In this document: piece after piece, positions 1 through 8,948 of the stretch
Layout of the letters: every line of letters starts with the position of its first letter
How positions within the stretch are numbered: the stretch's first letter is position 1
Assembly: GCA_016713365.1 (NCBI GenBank)
Contig: JADJPG010000042.1
Span: forward strand, 1 to 64,000
DNA from: Verrucomicrobiota bacterium
GTDB taxonomy: Bacteria; Verrucomicrobiota; Verrucomicrobiia; Limisphaerales; JADJPG01
Reading direction: 5' to 3'
DNA length: 64,000 nt
The notes under the pieces: model-generated
Told to the model about the DNA's origin: nothing
The model's input: only the letters and a program-made list of their open reading frames with translations
Databases searched by the model: none
Program-made: the position numbers and the translations under genes

Positions 1-98
1 ATATTTACCTGAGGCTTTGCGATTGACGGTGAATAATCTTTTGCGCTCATCCTGACGGAGAGTCAAAGCCTATAGGGACATGCAGTTGATACTGACGG

Positions 99-729
99 TC
101 AATAGTAAGGAGGTAGCTTTTCGCGCTTGGCTCGCTCGTAATGAGACTCTCGGATTCCATTCGGTCTTTGTTACCGCGTGGAGGTGGAAGTTCTTCCAAG
201 AGGTTCGGAAGCTCCTTCGGATAACCAAGCAAACAGCGATAAGACTCGCTGTCTATAGCCAAATCGGCACGCAATCCGAGGAGTAATTGCCGCAATTCAT
301 TGTAATCTTCCGCATCCAAGCCCAACGTCTCAATCAGCGTAACCCCGTCATCACTGTTTTTGACGGGATGAATTTCACCGCTGGCATTCACTTCGACGCA
401 GCTTCCGTGGAACTACCTTACAAGGATCGGGCGCGAAATAGGCGGCCTTTGACCGATTGCGGTATTGCACGAGTAAACCAAGTTCTCGTAGTCAGTATTT
501 CCGTCAGGATGAATTGACTTAGGAACGAAGTGGATCAATTTCCACAATCAATGGCCAATCAACGTCCCCCATGTTTCTCTACGCAAGCGAAGACACAGGT
601 GAACGTGAATTCATCGCGAAGCCAGTTGCGGTAAAGTCCATATTTCGGATACCCCATCGGACCGTGCTTTCGCACGTGCGGCTTCGATGGATAAACGAAT
701 GGGTAGTTGTCGCTCACGCCATTGCCCAT
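99..729 (-). pseudogene. HNH endonuclease, multiply frameshifted
   Basis: Probable nuclease partner of the upstream DNA methylase. The ATG at 729 follows a strong AAGGAGG ribosome site and overlaps the end of the methylase frame by 16 nt, which suggests translational coupling. The first 56 codons read cleanly (FVYPSKPHVRKHGPMGYP, then RNWLRDEFTFTC) and then stop at 559. Correcting one-base gaps or insertions near 588, 568, 532, 460, 409 and 165 restores IDHFVPKS, YENLVYSC, NTCNRSK, DPCK and a tail ending REKLPPYY with stop at 99-101. The Asp-His of DHF and the later Cys/Asn positions fit an HNH fold. Family assignment is from motif memory, not from a search. The restored protein of about 210 aa has no in-frame stop, so sequence error is as likely as decay. 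Confidence 0.62.
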
Positions 730-3456
730 GCACCTTCCTCCTTGAGTCGTTTGCTAATTGCTTTGATCTCTGCCGTTGGCAGCGGCGCTGATAAAGACGA
801 CGGTGCAGCATCAGCAGTCGTTGTAACTGCTTGAATTCTTTTTCCTCCTCGCTGGTGCGACTGCCGGTTTTCATGCGCTTTTCAATGAGCTTGCAGCGGC
901 GAGCTTCCGCGGCATCCCATTCGTCTGTGATGCGAAGGAATTCGTCCAGCGTCAGCACATCTCGGAATTCGCGTGGGATGTAGCGCGTTTGTTCAAACGG
1001 CACGCCGACGCGCGGCACACCGTCGAAGGCATCGAAGTTCCCGCTCAGTAGTGGCGGCAGCGCACGAAGACGCAACTCCAGCATCACGCGCCAGTGCAAC
1101 ACTCGCAACCGTTCCCCTTCGCGTCGGCGATTTCCTCATCATGGGCTGACCGGGAAGACCAAGGTGCATTGGTTGCTGGCTGCCTGCTTCGCTAGTTTGC
1201 TTTGTCGGGCCTGATTTGGTTTTGCCGAAGGCTGCTGGTAAGCGGCGGTGGGCTCTTACTGGCAACATCGAGATGAAAGTGCGAACACAGGCCTTCAATG
1301 AGGTTGGATCGCAAGAACTCAAATCTAGCACAGGCATTGGAGCGCAGAACGAGCTGTTGTGTGACGTTTTGTACCAAACGAAAGGGTAGAGGTTCACCAA
1401 CAGGTGGTGCAAATAGCCCAGAGCTTCCGAGGAAAGAAGCGCCGAGCGGACTACGAGAGAAAGTCACTTGTGACCGGATGTCCAGTAAGTCATTAAATGC
1501 CTTCAAACGCCAAACCACGTCACGGTCAACAGGCGCGTAATTGAGGATAATTTGTGGAACGCCGTGTCGTCATTGCCTGCCAACGGTCGACGAATGGTTT
1601 TGTCTAGGTACAGCCCACCAAGTTGTTGGAAGTAAATGGGTGCTGGGAGAATCGTCCACACTCGCAAAGCCTTCATGAAGTCCGGGAAGTTTTTCCCGTG
1701 ATTCGGTGACAGCACCTTTTGGAAATTTGGGGTCGTCTTTCGATCGATGTTCGAAGCCCTTCCCCAATCGATGCAAAGTCTCGAAAGTGTTTAAGTCGAT
1801 CGCAATTACACCAGACTTGGCGCGCATCCACGGCACGACAAACCGCCCCTTGTTTGCGGACGACGACCAGTCTCCATCCGCACCATGTCTCTCAAGTCTC
1901 ATATCGCTCCGGAAATCCACCATCTTTGATTCTCGCTCACGGCAAAGCGGATACCACTTTCGCTGTGACCGTGGCCTTCACCCTTCGTGTTTGACCATGC
2001 GCGATGCCCGTCTCGACGCTGGCAAACTTGAACATCCGATCCGGGGAACACGCTGATTTCCCTTGATCTTCCATTCGGCGACCTAATTGCCGCCGGACAT
2101 CCGCACGCCGCGCGGCGAGTTCGTTGACCGGCAGCACGAATCCGAACACCGCGCGGTTTGGCGCTGGCACAGTGCGCTGGAGATTTTGCAGCCTGTTCAC
2201 TTTCAAACGGCGGATTGGCGAGCTCCACCGAGGCCGGATTTCGTTTTCGTTGGCGGAGTGTCGACCCCGCGAACATGTCACCGTCGTTGCACCCCAGCCG
2301 TTTTCGTTTTGGAATATCGGCGAGCGTGAGAGCCGGAGCGGGCAATCTCACAGCGCGAAGGAATCGCTATCGCAGCCGCGCAGATGGTCTCTGTGAAAAT
2401 CGTGACGCTTGTTTGGGTCGTCGGCAATGCTGGCGGGGAAACATATCGCTCACGAGCCGGAGTGCACCGGAAAGAGGGTGCATGGCCGCAGGCTGGCTCA
2501 AAAATGTGGTAACGTTTGTGGCCCAACTCCTCCTATCCAGCCTCGATCCGGGCCAACATATAGTCCACAAGATAAGTCGGGGGTGCGATGCGTGCCGAGA
2601 AGCTTGCGCGTCGTGGGACTAATGAGTGCCTCCTCGTAAAGCACGCCAAGCGTCTCGGCACTGATGTTGCCGAAAATGCGGGGGAGTGCAGCAACAAGCC
2701 GCGCGGCTTCCTGCAAAGCGCGCAGGCGACCGTTGATTCTGGGCGGATTCGGATTGTTGCGGTCGTAGTGATATGCGATGCGCGAAGACGGTTCGCACGT
2801 CACCAAAGTCAAGATTGATGAACCGGGGGACACGCTGTCGTGAAGCGGTTGGCGGCAAGCAACAGAAATTCGTCTTTGTCAACCAATGCGCTTCTCCGTC
2901 TTTATCCGGGACGGATTTCCAGTCTAGGAAATCCATCGTTGTGGCCACCATGCGCTCGAAAAGATTCCGCAAACGCAGGCCTGCGTCGCGCTCTAGCATT
3001 GGGAGTAAATCGGCGTCCACGAAATCAAGTTGCTGGCCCTCGCCGGCGCGTTGCCAACTTTTGGCGCGGAAGATTCTGCTGGGGGCAAAACTGATCACGG
3101 TGCTGGCGAAAATAGTTTTCGACTTCGCTCGTTTTGAGAGCTTGCCGGTGAATTGGTTGTTCGCGGGTTTGCTTCCAAACATTCCAACGGTCATCGCCCG
3201 CGACAAAAAATAGCGACGCGCCGATGTCACGGCAGGCTGCAACGTCGTCAGACTGAGATAACCCGGCGGGAAGCGACGACGACACAGGCGGATTCGAGTG
3301 TCGAGCGGACGATGAGCAAACCCAACCAACCCTTGTCGCTCACCGTAGCGGAGCGTCATCGCGCACGAGATCGTCGCGATAATAGCAAATCCGCAGGCAT
3401 TTGCGGGCCAAGGTGTCGTTTAAGGCTGAAAGTCGAATTGGCGGTGGCACTGACAT
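714..3456 (-). pseudogene. N-6 adenine-specific DNA methylase, multiply frameshifted
   Basis: Would transfer a methyl group from SAM to adenine N6 in DNA as the modification part of a restriction-type system. On the minus strand, different frames carry in the right order: RDIGASLFFVAGDD (about 3220), MLERDAGLRLRNLFERMV (about 2980), LDWKSVPDKDGEAHWL (about 2910), LYEEALISPTTRKLLGTHRTP (about 2600), methylase motif I FEPACGHAP (about 2490), ARLSLTLADIPK (about 2320) and catalytic motif IV NPPFE (2202-2216). The C-terminal part (EWDAAEARRCKLIEKRM onward, to stop 714-716) is helical and may instead be a separate short gene. Total length corresponds to about 910 aa. Many one-base frame changes break it. 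The start at 3456 is tentative. Intact relatives combine an N-terminal region with an N6_Mtase domain. Confidence 0.72.
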
Positions 3457-3652
3457 GATCATTTCTATCGTTTTGCCTGCAAATCACGAGCAAGGAAACA
3501 CGGATGGCAGTTGGTATCATGCCTCACCAAACTATAATCGTAATCTGGATCAAGTATGCTCACCGCACGCATTATGTTTTTGTCCGTCAGCATTTGCGAA
3601 CAAGATTTGCACGAGCGGAAGGACAAATACGGTCCAAGTGAGAACATTGCAA

Positions 3653-3901
3653 TCAGGAATAGCTGTTGTCGGTTTCGTGGGCGAAGGAGAAGCCCGGGTC
3701 GCCCATGAGCAGGGCGTCGATGTCGAGCTGTTCACGGAGGCCGTCCACGGGAACGAGATCGAGGCCGAGATCGAACTCAGCGAGGTCGAGCACCATCACG
3801 GGCAAGCTGCGGCCGGCCGGGTGGGCGGCTCTGAGCCGGTCGGCTTTCTGCCAGATTTCCTCCTAGATAAATGGCGCTTTGAATCGGCGCGGATCGGTCA
3901 C
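3653..3901 (-). pseudogene. ImmA/IrrE-type metallopeptidase remnant
   Basis: GTG at 3901 overlaps the TGA of the XRE regulator (GTGA), the usual translational coupling of XRE-ImmA pairs, where the peptidase typically cleaves its repressor partner. The frame reads VTDPRRFKAPFI, meets an in-frame TAG at codon 13, then continues EEIWQKADRLRAAHPAG, LDLAEFDLGLDLVP and LREQLDIDALLMGD before FSFAHETDN and a stop. In intact relatives about 20-25 residues separate LLMGD from the AHExxH zinc site; here they are missing, and the second zinc-site His is Asn. So this copy has a nonsense codon, an internal in-frame deletion, a lost metal ligand and no C-terminus. None of these looks like a homopolymer error, which argues for true decay. 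Confidence 0.6.
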
Positions 3902-4267
3902 GGATGGCGGGCGCGGTTGATCATTTCGAGCAGTTTTTCCAGGTCTTCACGGGAATGCCTCTGACCGGAGAGGGTGCGAAAGAAGACAGGAAGCTGAGAG
4001 ACGAGTTCTTGATCCTTGAGCACGTAATCCGGGATGCGCCCGGCGTCCACCGCGGCGAGGTCGAAGAATTTCAGCCAGTCTTCAGGAGCCTTGCTTGAGG
4101 CCGAGTTGTTTCGCCCAGGTGCGGAGCGTGTCCTCGTCGCGAGGAGGGGCGAGGACTTCTCGTTCGATCTTGCTCCAGTTGCTGGGGTCGTGGCCGTGCT
4201 CCTGGCAGAATTCGCGCAATCCGAGCCGCCGTCGCGCTCGAAGTTCCTTGATGAAGGGTCCAAACAT
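3898..4267 (-). pseudogene. XRE-family HTH regulator (one frameshift)
   Basis: Likely DNA-binding repressor of the downstream ImmA-methylase-HNH genes. The minus-strand start is ATG at 4267 (MFGPFIKELRARRRLGLREF). The helix-turn-helix covers about residues 10-58, including FCQEHGHDPSNWSKIEREV. At about 4094 the frame ends (GLKQGS then stop), while another frame continues EDWLKFFDLAAVDAGRIPDY to NRARHP and the stop at 3898. Removing one base in TCCTGAAG rejoins the two halves into a protein of about 122 aa. The length and the GTGA overlap with the ImmA remnant fit a two-gene regulatory module. The 259 bp upstream hold two short inverted repeats (4340-4364 and 4386-4421) that could be operators or hairpins. 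Confidence 0.68.
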
Positions 4268-4385
4268 AGCAGTTTCGTCTGTGGTGGCATAAATACCACG
4301 ACGGTTGAGGTTTTCAAGGCGATTTTCGACTCCTCGGCCTCTCCTCGTTCGAGGAGGAGAGGAGAAGATTCTTTTGGAACGTGAA

Positions 4386-4421
4386 CCCAGGGCGTCGCTC
4401 TCAGATTCGCTTTGCCCTGGG
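4386..4421. repeat. inverted repeat upstream of XRE gene
   Basis: Arms CCCAGGGC and GCCCTGGG are separated by 20 nt in the gap between the ppk2 stop and the XRE start. A second perfect hairpin (CCTCTCCTC / GAGGAGGAGAGG) lies at 4340-4364. No T-run follows either, so they may be operator or attenuator structures. Function unknown. Confidence 0.35.
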
Positions 4422-4526
4422 CTATTATCTGTCGAGCTTTCAGCCCTTTCAGTTTGAGCCTCGTTGCCTCGGCTGCGTTTGAGTTGCAGCGCGGTGGTTG
4501 GTCCGCTTTTTCTGGGGGGCACTGGC

Positions 4527-5411
4527 TCAGACCACCGTGATCTTCGACAGGTCTTCCTTCGGCTTGGGCCATTTCATTTTCAGATTTTCCATGGCCTGAA
4601 CGGTCGTCCGGGCGATGATGTAATCGCGATACCAGTTGCGGTCGGCCGGCACGAGGTGCCAGCGGGCGTGCGCGTGGCTGGTGGCGTTGAGCATGTCCTG
4701 GTAGGCCGTGATGTAGTCGTCCCAGCGCTGGCGGGTCTTGAGATCGGCGTGGGAAAATTTCCAGTTCTTCTCCGGGTTGGCGAGGCGTTCGCGGAACCGT
4801 TCGGCCTGTTCTTCCTTGCCGAGGTGCAGATAGAACTTGAGCAGCACGACGTTGTTTTCCACGAGCATCTTCTCGAAGTCCACGATCTGTTCGTAGCGCC
4901 GGGACCAGACGGCGCGCGGGACGATTTTCAGGACGCGCTCGGCCAGCACGGCTTCGTAGTGAGAGCGATTGGAGACGCCGATGTTTCCATAACGCGGCAC
5001 GGCCTTGTGATGGCGCCAGAGAAAATCGTGGGCGCGTTCCTCCTCGGAGGGGACTTTGAAATTCGCGGTTTCGACGCCGGCGGGATTGACGGATTCCAGG
5101 ACGCGACGGACGGAGCCGTCCTTGCCGCTGGCGTCCATGCCCTGGAACATCAGGAGCACGGCGTGCCGGGAGTTGGCGTAGAGCAATTGCTGCAGCTCGC
5201 CGATGCGCCTGCCGTATTCAGCGGTCTTTTCCTTGGTCTTCTCCTTGTCGAGGCCCGCGCAGTAATCGGAATCGAAATCCCGGAGGCGGATTTTCCCCTG
5301 AATGATGGTCGGCTGCTTTTTCACGTCCCCACCCAACCACAACCCGGTGTCGTGGGCAATGCCCGCCCTGAGATCAGGTGCGATTGAAAGTGCCGGGCAT
5401 AACGGGTCCAA
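4527..5411 (-). CDS. ppk2: polyphosphate kinase 2 family protein
   Basis: Transfers phosphate between polyphosphate and nucleotides (AMP, ADP or GDP; the class is not decided here). The 294-aa product carries the PPK2 P-loop GMDASGKDG at residues 91-99 and NRSHYE at about 148-153, where the family has the Walker B/lid region. The C-terminal part has DWxxY-like and PADRNWYRDY motifs typical of PPK2. The length matches single-domain PPK2 enzymes. The ATG at 5411 gives a slightly long N-terminus; GTG at codon 30 (GTG AAA AAG CAG) is an alternative start. It stands alone on the minus strand, with a repeat block upstream and the XRE promoter region downstream. No frame problem was seen. Confidence 0.9.
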   Translation of the reverse strand: MDPLCPALSIAPDLRAGIAHDTGLWLGGDVKKQPTIIQGKIRLRDFDSDYCAGLDKEKTKEKTAEYGRRIGELQQLLYANSRHAVLLMFQGMDASGKDGSVRRVLESVNPAGVETANFKVPSEEERAHDFLWRHHKAVPRYGNIGVSNRSHYEAVLAERVLKIVPRAVWSRRYEQIVDFEKMLVENNVVLLKFYLHLGKEEQAERFRERLANPEKNWKFSHADLKTRQRWDDYITAYQDMLNATSHAHARWHLVPADRNWYRDYIIARTTVQAMENLKMKWPKPKEDLSKITVV

Positions 5412-5423
5412 GAGTGCGCGCCG

Positions 5424-5556
5424 CCTCCCTCTCCCTCAACGGGGAGAGGGAATGAGGGTGAGGGGTGATGCCGGCCGCGATCCCGGTCTGGCGAAACAGG
5501 CGTCAGGTGGTCTCACCCCTCACCCCGGCCCTCTCCCCGTTGAGGGGAGAGGGAGG
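5424..5556. repeat. long inverted repeat (CCCTCTCCC/GGGAGAGGG family)
   Basis: Two arms of about 45 bp, 5424-5468 and 5513-5556, are near-complementary around a 44-bp spacer. Each arm itself contains a small palindrome around CAACGGGGAG / CTCCCCGTTG. It could form a large hairpin. The type resembles dispersed REP-like intergenic repeats known in several GC-rich bacterial groups. It overlaps the region just upstream of ppk2. Confidence 0.85.
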
Positions 5557-5694
5557 TCCGGCTCTTCCTATTACAGCCGCTCAGCCAGGCTCTTACCCCA
5601 AGGCTTTCCTCGGCGATGGGAGCGCGGAGGAGCGCGGCGAAGACGACGAAAGGTTCCAGCGAGCGATAGCGGCGGTCAGTCGGGTTCTGTCCGG

Positions 5695-5955
5695 TGCGTG
5701 AGGAGTGCCAGGGACTGCGAGGTCGGTGCCCGGCACCGCGAGCACGGTTCCACGCGCTGCAAGGTCGGTGCGGGGTGCTGCGAGGTGGGTTCCAGGAACT
5801 GCGAGCTGGAGTATTTTTCCTGCGAGATCGGTCCGGGGCGTGGCGAGGGGAGTTCTTTTCCCGGTGAGCAGGGCGCGGTGGGGTATGGGTTGGAAGATAT
5901 TTCCCGGGAGATGGATTCTGGCTGCGGTGAGGGGAGTGCGGTGGCGGTTTCAAAT
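5695..5955. repeat. degenerate 21-nt tandem repeat, about 12 units
   Basis: The 584-bp gap between ppk2 and trmL has no convincing gene. From about 5695 it consists of units of exactly 21 nt beginning CGAG or TGAG (for example CGAGGTCGGT then CGAGGTGGGT), with G-rich starts and variable second halves. The period is visible as seven-residue repeats in all open frames, which explains the long spurious frames here. It ends about 40 bp before the trmL start. Copies drift toward the 3' side. Function unknown. Confidence 0.75.
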
Positions 5956-5995
5956 CCTATCGTCGTCGATCGGGGCATCTGGTATCGATTTCGCC

Positions 5996-6460
5996 ATGAA
6001 CATCGTCCTGCTCGAACCGGAGATCCCGCCGAACACGGGGAACGTGGCGCGTTTGTGCGCGGCGACGCGGACGACGTTGCATCTGATCGAGCCGTTCGGT
6101 TTCAAGCTGGACGACAAGCAGCTGAAGCGCGCGGGGATGGATTACTGGGAGCAGGTGGAGTGGAAGCGGTGGGCGGGTTGGACAGAGTTTCAGGCAAGTC
6201 TTCCGGCGGGCGCGAGGCTGTGGTTCATCGAGTCGGGTGGGCCGAAGCACTACGCGGAGGTGAGCTATTCTCCCGGGGATTATCTGGTGTTCGGGCGTGA
6301 GACGGCGGGTTTGCCAAAGGCGTTGCTGGAGGGGAATCGCGAGCAGTGGCTGCGCATCCCGATGTTTAATACGGCGTCGCGTTCGCTGAATCTCTCGAAC
6401 TGCGTGGCGCTCGTTTTGTTCGAGGCGCTGCGGCAGCAGAGTTTTGCGGGTGAGGAATGA
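5996..6460 (+). CDS. trmL: tRNA (cytidine(34)-2'-O)-methyltransferase
   Basis: SPOUT methyltransferase that 2'-O-methylates the wobble base of certain leucine tRNAs. The 154-aa product begins MNIVLLEPEIPPNTGN, the standard N-terminus. It has VFGRETAGLP at about residues 98-107 and the knot motif RIPMFNTASRSLNLSNCVAL near the C-terminus, which binds SAM. The length equals that of single-domain TrmL enzymes. The ATG at 5996 is chosen because the family motif starts there; longer readings upstream run only through the 21-nt repeat. It is convergent with the DUF1624 gene 18 bp downstream. Confidence 0.93.
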   Translation: MNIVLLEPEIPPNTGNVARLCAATRTTLHLIEPFGFKLDDKQLKRAGMDYWEQVEWKRWAGWTEFQASLPAGARLWFIESGGPKHYAEVSYSPGDYLVFGRETAGLPKALLEGNREQWLRIPMFNTASRSLNLSNCVALVLFEALRQQSFAGEE

Positions 6461-6478
6461 CCAGCGCGAATTCGAGTG

Positions 6479-7660
6479 TTAGAAGTAGCTGAGCCACGGA
6501 TCTTTCCGTCGACGTTTCAGATCGGCGAACCATTGGCAGGCGGGATAGAGGATGATGATGACCGCAGCCCAGGCGAGGTAGACGACGGCGAGATCGAAGC
6601 CGGCGTCCGGAGGCGGCTGGGCGGGTTCGATGCCGTAGAGCCAGTCGGCGCGATCGAAGCGGATCAGGTTCACGGCGATGGCGAGGCCGTGGATGAGCGG
6701 AAGGTGCAGAAGGTAATAGAACAGCGGCACGCGGCCGATGACGAGGAGCGGCTTGAGAAACTCCGGCTTCTTCAGGTCGAGCCATGCGAGGAGCATGGCG
6801 GCGGGCCCCAGGGTCATCAGCAGGTAGCAGAGCGACGGCGGATACTTGGTGCAGTCGAGCATGGAGAGCAGGGTGCGGAAGCCGGTGGGTTGCGAGGTCC
6901 AGGCTTTGGCGTCGCCGTAGAGATTCGTGAAGCGAAGGAGAACGAACACGACCACAAGATTGATCCCGACGCGCAGGAGCCAGTGCTGGCGGATGTCCGG
7001 AGCTTTCTGCATGACGGAACCGAAGGCGTAGCCGGTGGCCATGACGCCGATCCAGGGGAGAATGGGATAGCCGGCGCCGAACTTGAATCCGTTCGCCAGT
7101 TCGATGTCGCCGCCTTCGTGGATGATTTGCCAGAGCCAGCCGAGTGAGCCGAAGGATTCCGGCGTCAGGAAATCGAGAGCGTTGTGAAGAACGATGATGG
7201 CGATGCCTGCCGTGGCGACGGCCCATTGCGGAAGGTGGATGAGAGCGGCGAGCGCGATCATGGACCAGCCAATGACCCAGATGACGAGGCCCCAGTGTTC
7301 CTTCAAGTTGATGGCAAAGGACCATCCGGCCCAATGAACCCAGGTGAGTTCGAGAGCGATGAGCCAGAGCCCACGGGTGACGAGGAACCAGGAGAGTTCG
7401 CGCTTTGATTTGCCGCGCGTGCCGGAGAGGAAGGCGCCGGTGCCGGCGAGGAAGACAAAGACGGGCGCGCAGAAGTGGGTGATCCAACGGGTGAAGAAAA
7501 GCGCGATGCTGCCGTCGGTGGCGTTGAGCGGCTGGACTTCCTGGTACACCGCGTTGTGGAAAAAGTCCCGCGTGTGATCGAGCGCCATGAGCACCATGAC
7601 GAATCCGCGAAGGACATCGATGGAATCGACCCGGGATGACTTGGTCTCGACGGGAGGCAT
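6479..7660 (-). CDS. DUF1624/HGSNAT-like membrane acyltransferase
   Basis: A 393-aa integral membrane protein with about ten hydrophobic segments. The N-terminus RVDSIDVLRGFVMVLMALDH carries the signature of the DUF1624 / heparan-alpha-glucosaminide N-acetyltransferase family, in which DxLRG and the following DH lie at the start of the first membrane helix. THFCAPVFVFLAG follows, also typical. Such proteins are thought to move acetyl groups across the membrane onto sugars; the substrate cannot be told here. It stands alone, convergent with trmL and divergent from the HAD gene (154-bp gap). Confidence 0.85.
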   Translation of the reverse strand: MPPVETKSSRVDSIDVLRGFVMVLMALDHTRDFFHNAVYQEVQPLNATDGSIALFFTRWITHFCAPVFVFLAGTGAFLSGTRGKSKRELSWFLVTRGLWLIALELTWVHWAGWSFAINLKEHWGLVIWVIGWSMIALAALIHLPQWAVATAGIAIIVLHNALDFLTPESFGSLGWLWQIIHEGGDIELANGFKFGAGYPILPWIGVMATGYAFGSVMQKAPDIRQHWLLRVGINLVVVFVLLRFTNLYGDAKAWTSQPTGFRTLLSMLDCTKYPPSLCYLLMTLGPAAMLLAWLDLKKPEFLKPLLVIGRVPLFYYLLHLPLIHGLAIAVNLIRFDRADWLYGIEPAQPPPDAGFDLAVVYLAWAAVIIILYPACQWFADLKRRRKDPWLSYF

Positions 7661-7814
7661 TGGCTACCGGAGCCGGAATGAAGGCTGATTCACGTGCCTT
7701 CTATTGTCAGGCGATGCTGGTGATGTCGAACACTTATTCTCGCGCGGAATGCTGCGGGAGAAGGGCGTTCCCGAGATTGCATTTTTGGAGTGAGACCGCT
7801 TAGCTCTCGCCTTC

Positions 7815-8652
7815 ATGCAAACTGTTCCTGGTTTCTCTGGTTACGTTGAATTCTCAGCTGGGTTTGCCCCGCGCCCGGCCATTACCCATGTGCTGTTCGA
7901 TTTCGACGGCACGCTGTCGCTGGTGCGAGAGGGTTGGCCGGAGGTAATGGTGCCGATGTTTGTGGAGATGTTGCCAAAGGTGGCCAGCGAGACGGATGAA
8001 CAACGCCGACAGATGTGCCTGGATGACATCATGCGCCTGAACGGCAAGCAGACCATTTACCAGATGATTCAACTGGCGGAGCGCATCAAGGAACGTGGCG
8101 GCACGCCGAAGGAGCCGCTCTGGGTACAAACACGAGTATCTGCGCCGGTTGGATGAGCGGATTGCTGGACGGAAGGAAGCGATTAAGTCCGGGAAACTGA
8201 CTCGGGACTCGCTGCTGGTGCACGGTTCACGAGCGCTTTTGGACGGATTGCAACGGCGCGGTTTGCAGCTTTACCTTGCCAGCGGCACGGATGAGCTCTT
8301 TGTGAAGGAGGAGGCGGCCCTGCTTGATGTGGCGCGTTACTTCGGACAGCACATCTACGGCGCTCAGGATAACTACCAGAATTTTTCCAAGAAGATGGTC
8401 ATCGAGCGGATTCTCCGTGAGAACAACATTCCGGGCGCCCAACTGCTGGCGTTCGGTGACGGTTACGTTGAGATCCAGAACACGAAGGAAGTGGGAGGAT
8501 TGCCGGTGGCCGTGGCGAGTGACGAGGCGAACAACGGTTCCGGTAAAGTGGACGCCTGGAAACGGGAACGTTTAGTGGGCGTGGGGGCGGACGTGGTCGT
8601 CCCGGATTATCGCGATGCCGAGGCGCTGTTGATGAAGATTCTGGGCCGGTGA
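7815..8652 (+). CDS. HAD-superfamily phosphatase (one frameshift)
   Basis: Phosphoglycolate-phosphatase-like hydrolase. HAD motif I is HVLFDFDGTLS at about residues 25-35, motif II is LYLASGTD, and motif III/IV is FGDGYVEIQ. The frame breaks at 8122-8124: GGG reads into a stop, whereas GG rejoins TPKEPLW to YKHEYLRRLDERIAGRKEAI. The total of 838 nt is one base over a multiple of three, which fits one inserted base in a homopolymer. The corrected product is about 278 aa. The rest of the gene, including all catalytic motifs, looks intact, so sequence error is the simplest reading. Substrate unknown. Confidence 0.8.
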
Positions 8653-8689
8653 TTGGTGAAGCGGAGTGAGGAAGCTTTCCGTTAGTGAG

Positions 8690-8740
8690 TTGAAAAGAAA
8701 ACGCCGGGCCGAGGAAGCTTAGGCGTTCCTCAGCCCGGCG
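8690..8740 (-). terminator. rho-independent terminator, minus strand
   Basis: Arms CGCCGGGC and GCCCGGCG (8702-8740), with inner pairing of GAGGAA and TTCCTC, are followed on the minus strand by TTTTCTTTTC. There is no T-run on the plus side, so it serves transcription from the sigma/ncRNA side, not the HAD gene. Confidence 0.8.
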
Positions 8741-8941
8741 AGTTTCCTGGCGTCTGTTGATTGGCAGTTAAGCTCTACTCCGCTTCCCTTCCCAAGCGGG
8801 ATTACCCTCCACCAGATGGCAGCACCCAACGCTGAAGGGAGCTGCTGTGGTGTCCGAAATCGGTTTCCCCACCTTACCGTTCCGGACCAGATCGGCTTGC
8901 TGCTCCTTGGATTTCTACGAGCAAACGATCACAGGCTTTCA
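8690..8941 (-). ncRNA. putative small RNA downstream of sigma gene
   Basis: The 420-bp gap between the HAD and sigma genes has no credible protein frame. On the minus strand it contains, in order, the GTTAGATC-N14-GCAAT promoter-like motif, about 200 nt rich in short complementary blocks (for example GGTCCG with CGGACACC), and a strong GC hairpin followed by a T-run. This gives a transcript of about 250 nt. It does not show the conserved cores of SRP RNA, tmRNA or RNase P. It could also be the 3' UTR of the sigma gene. Confidence 0.45.
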
Positions 8942-8948
8942 CTGTTTA

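Noticed and set aside
3465..3647. 60-codon minus-strand frame between the ImmA remnant and methylase
   Set aside because: No signal peptide, domain or clear ribosome site; likely leader or decayed sequence.
5695..5955. Possible CRISPR array
   Set aside because: Units are contiguous 21-mers without spacers and are degenerate; no cas gene is nearby.
5302..6300. 332-codon plus-strand frame covering the repeat region
   Set aside because: It runs through an inverted repeat and a 21-nt tandem repeat and into trmL in the wrong frame; open only because the repeat period is a multiple of three.
8690..8941. SRP, tmRNA or RNase P RNA
   Set aside because: The GGAAG/GGAGCA SRP core, the tmRNA ends and the RNase P GAGGAAAGTCC block are not found, though a GGTCCGGAA string is present.
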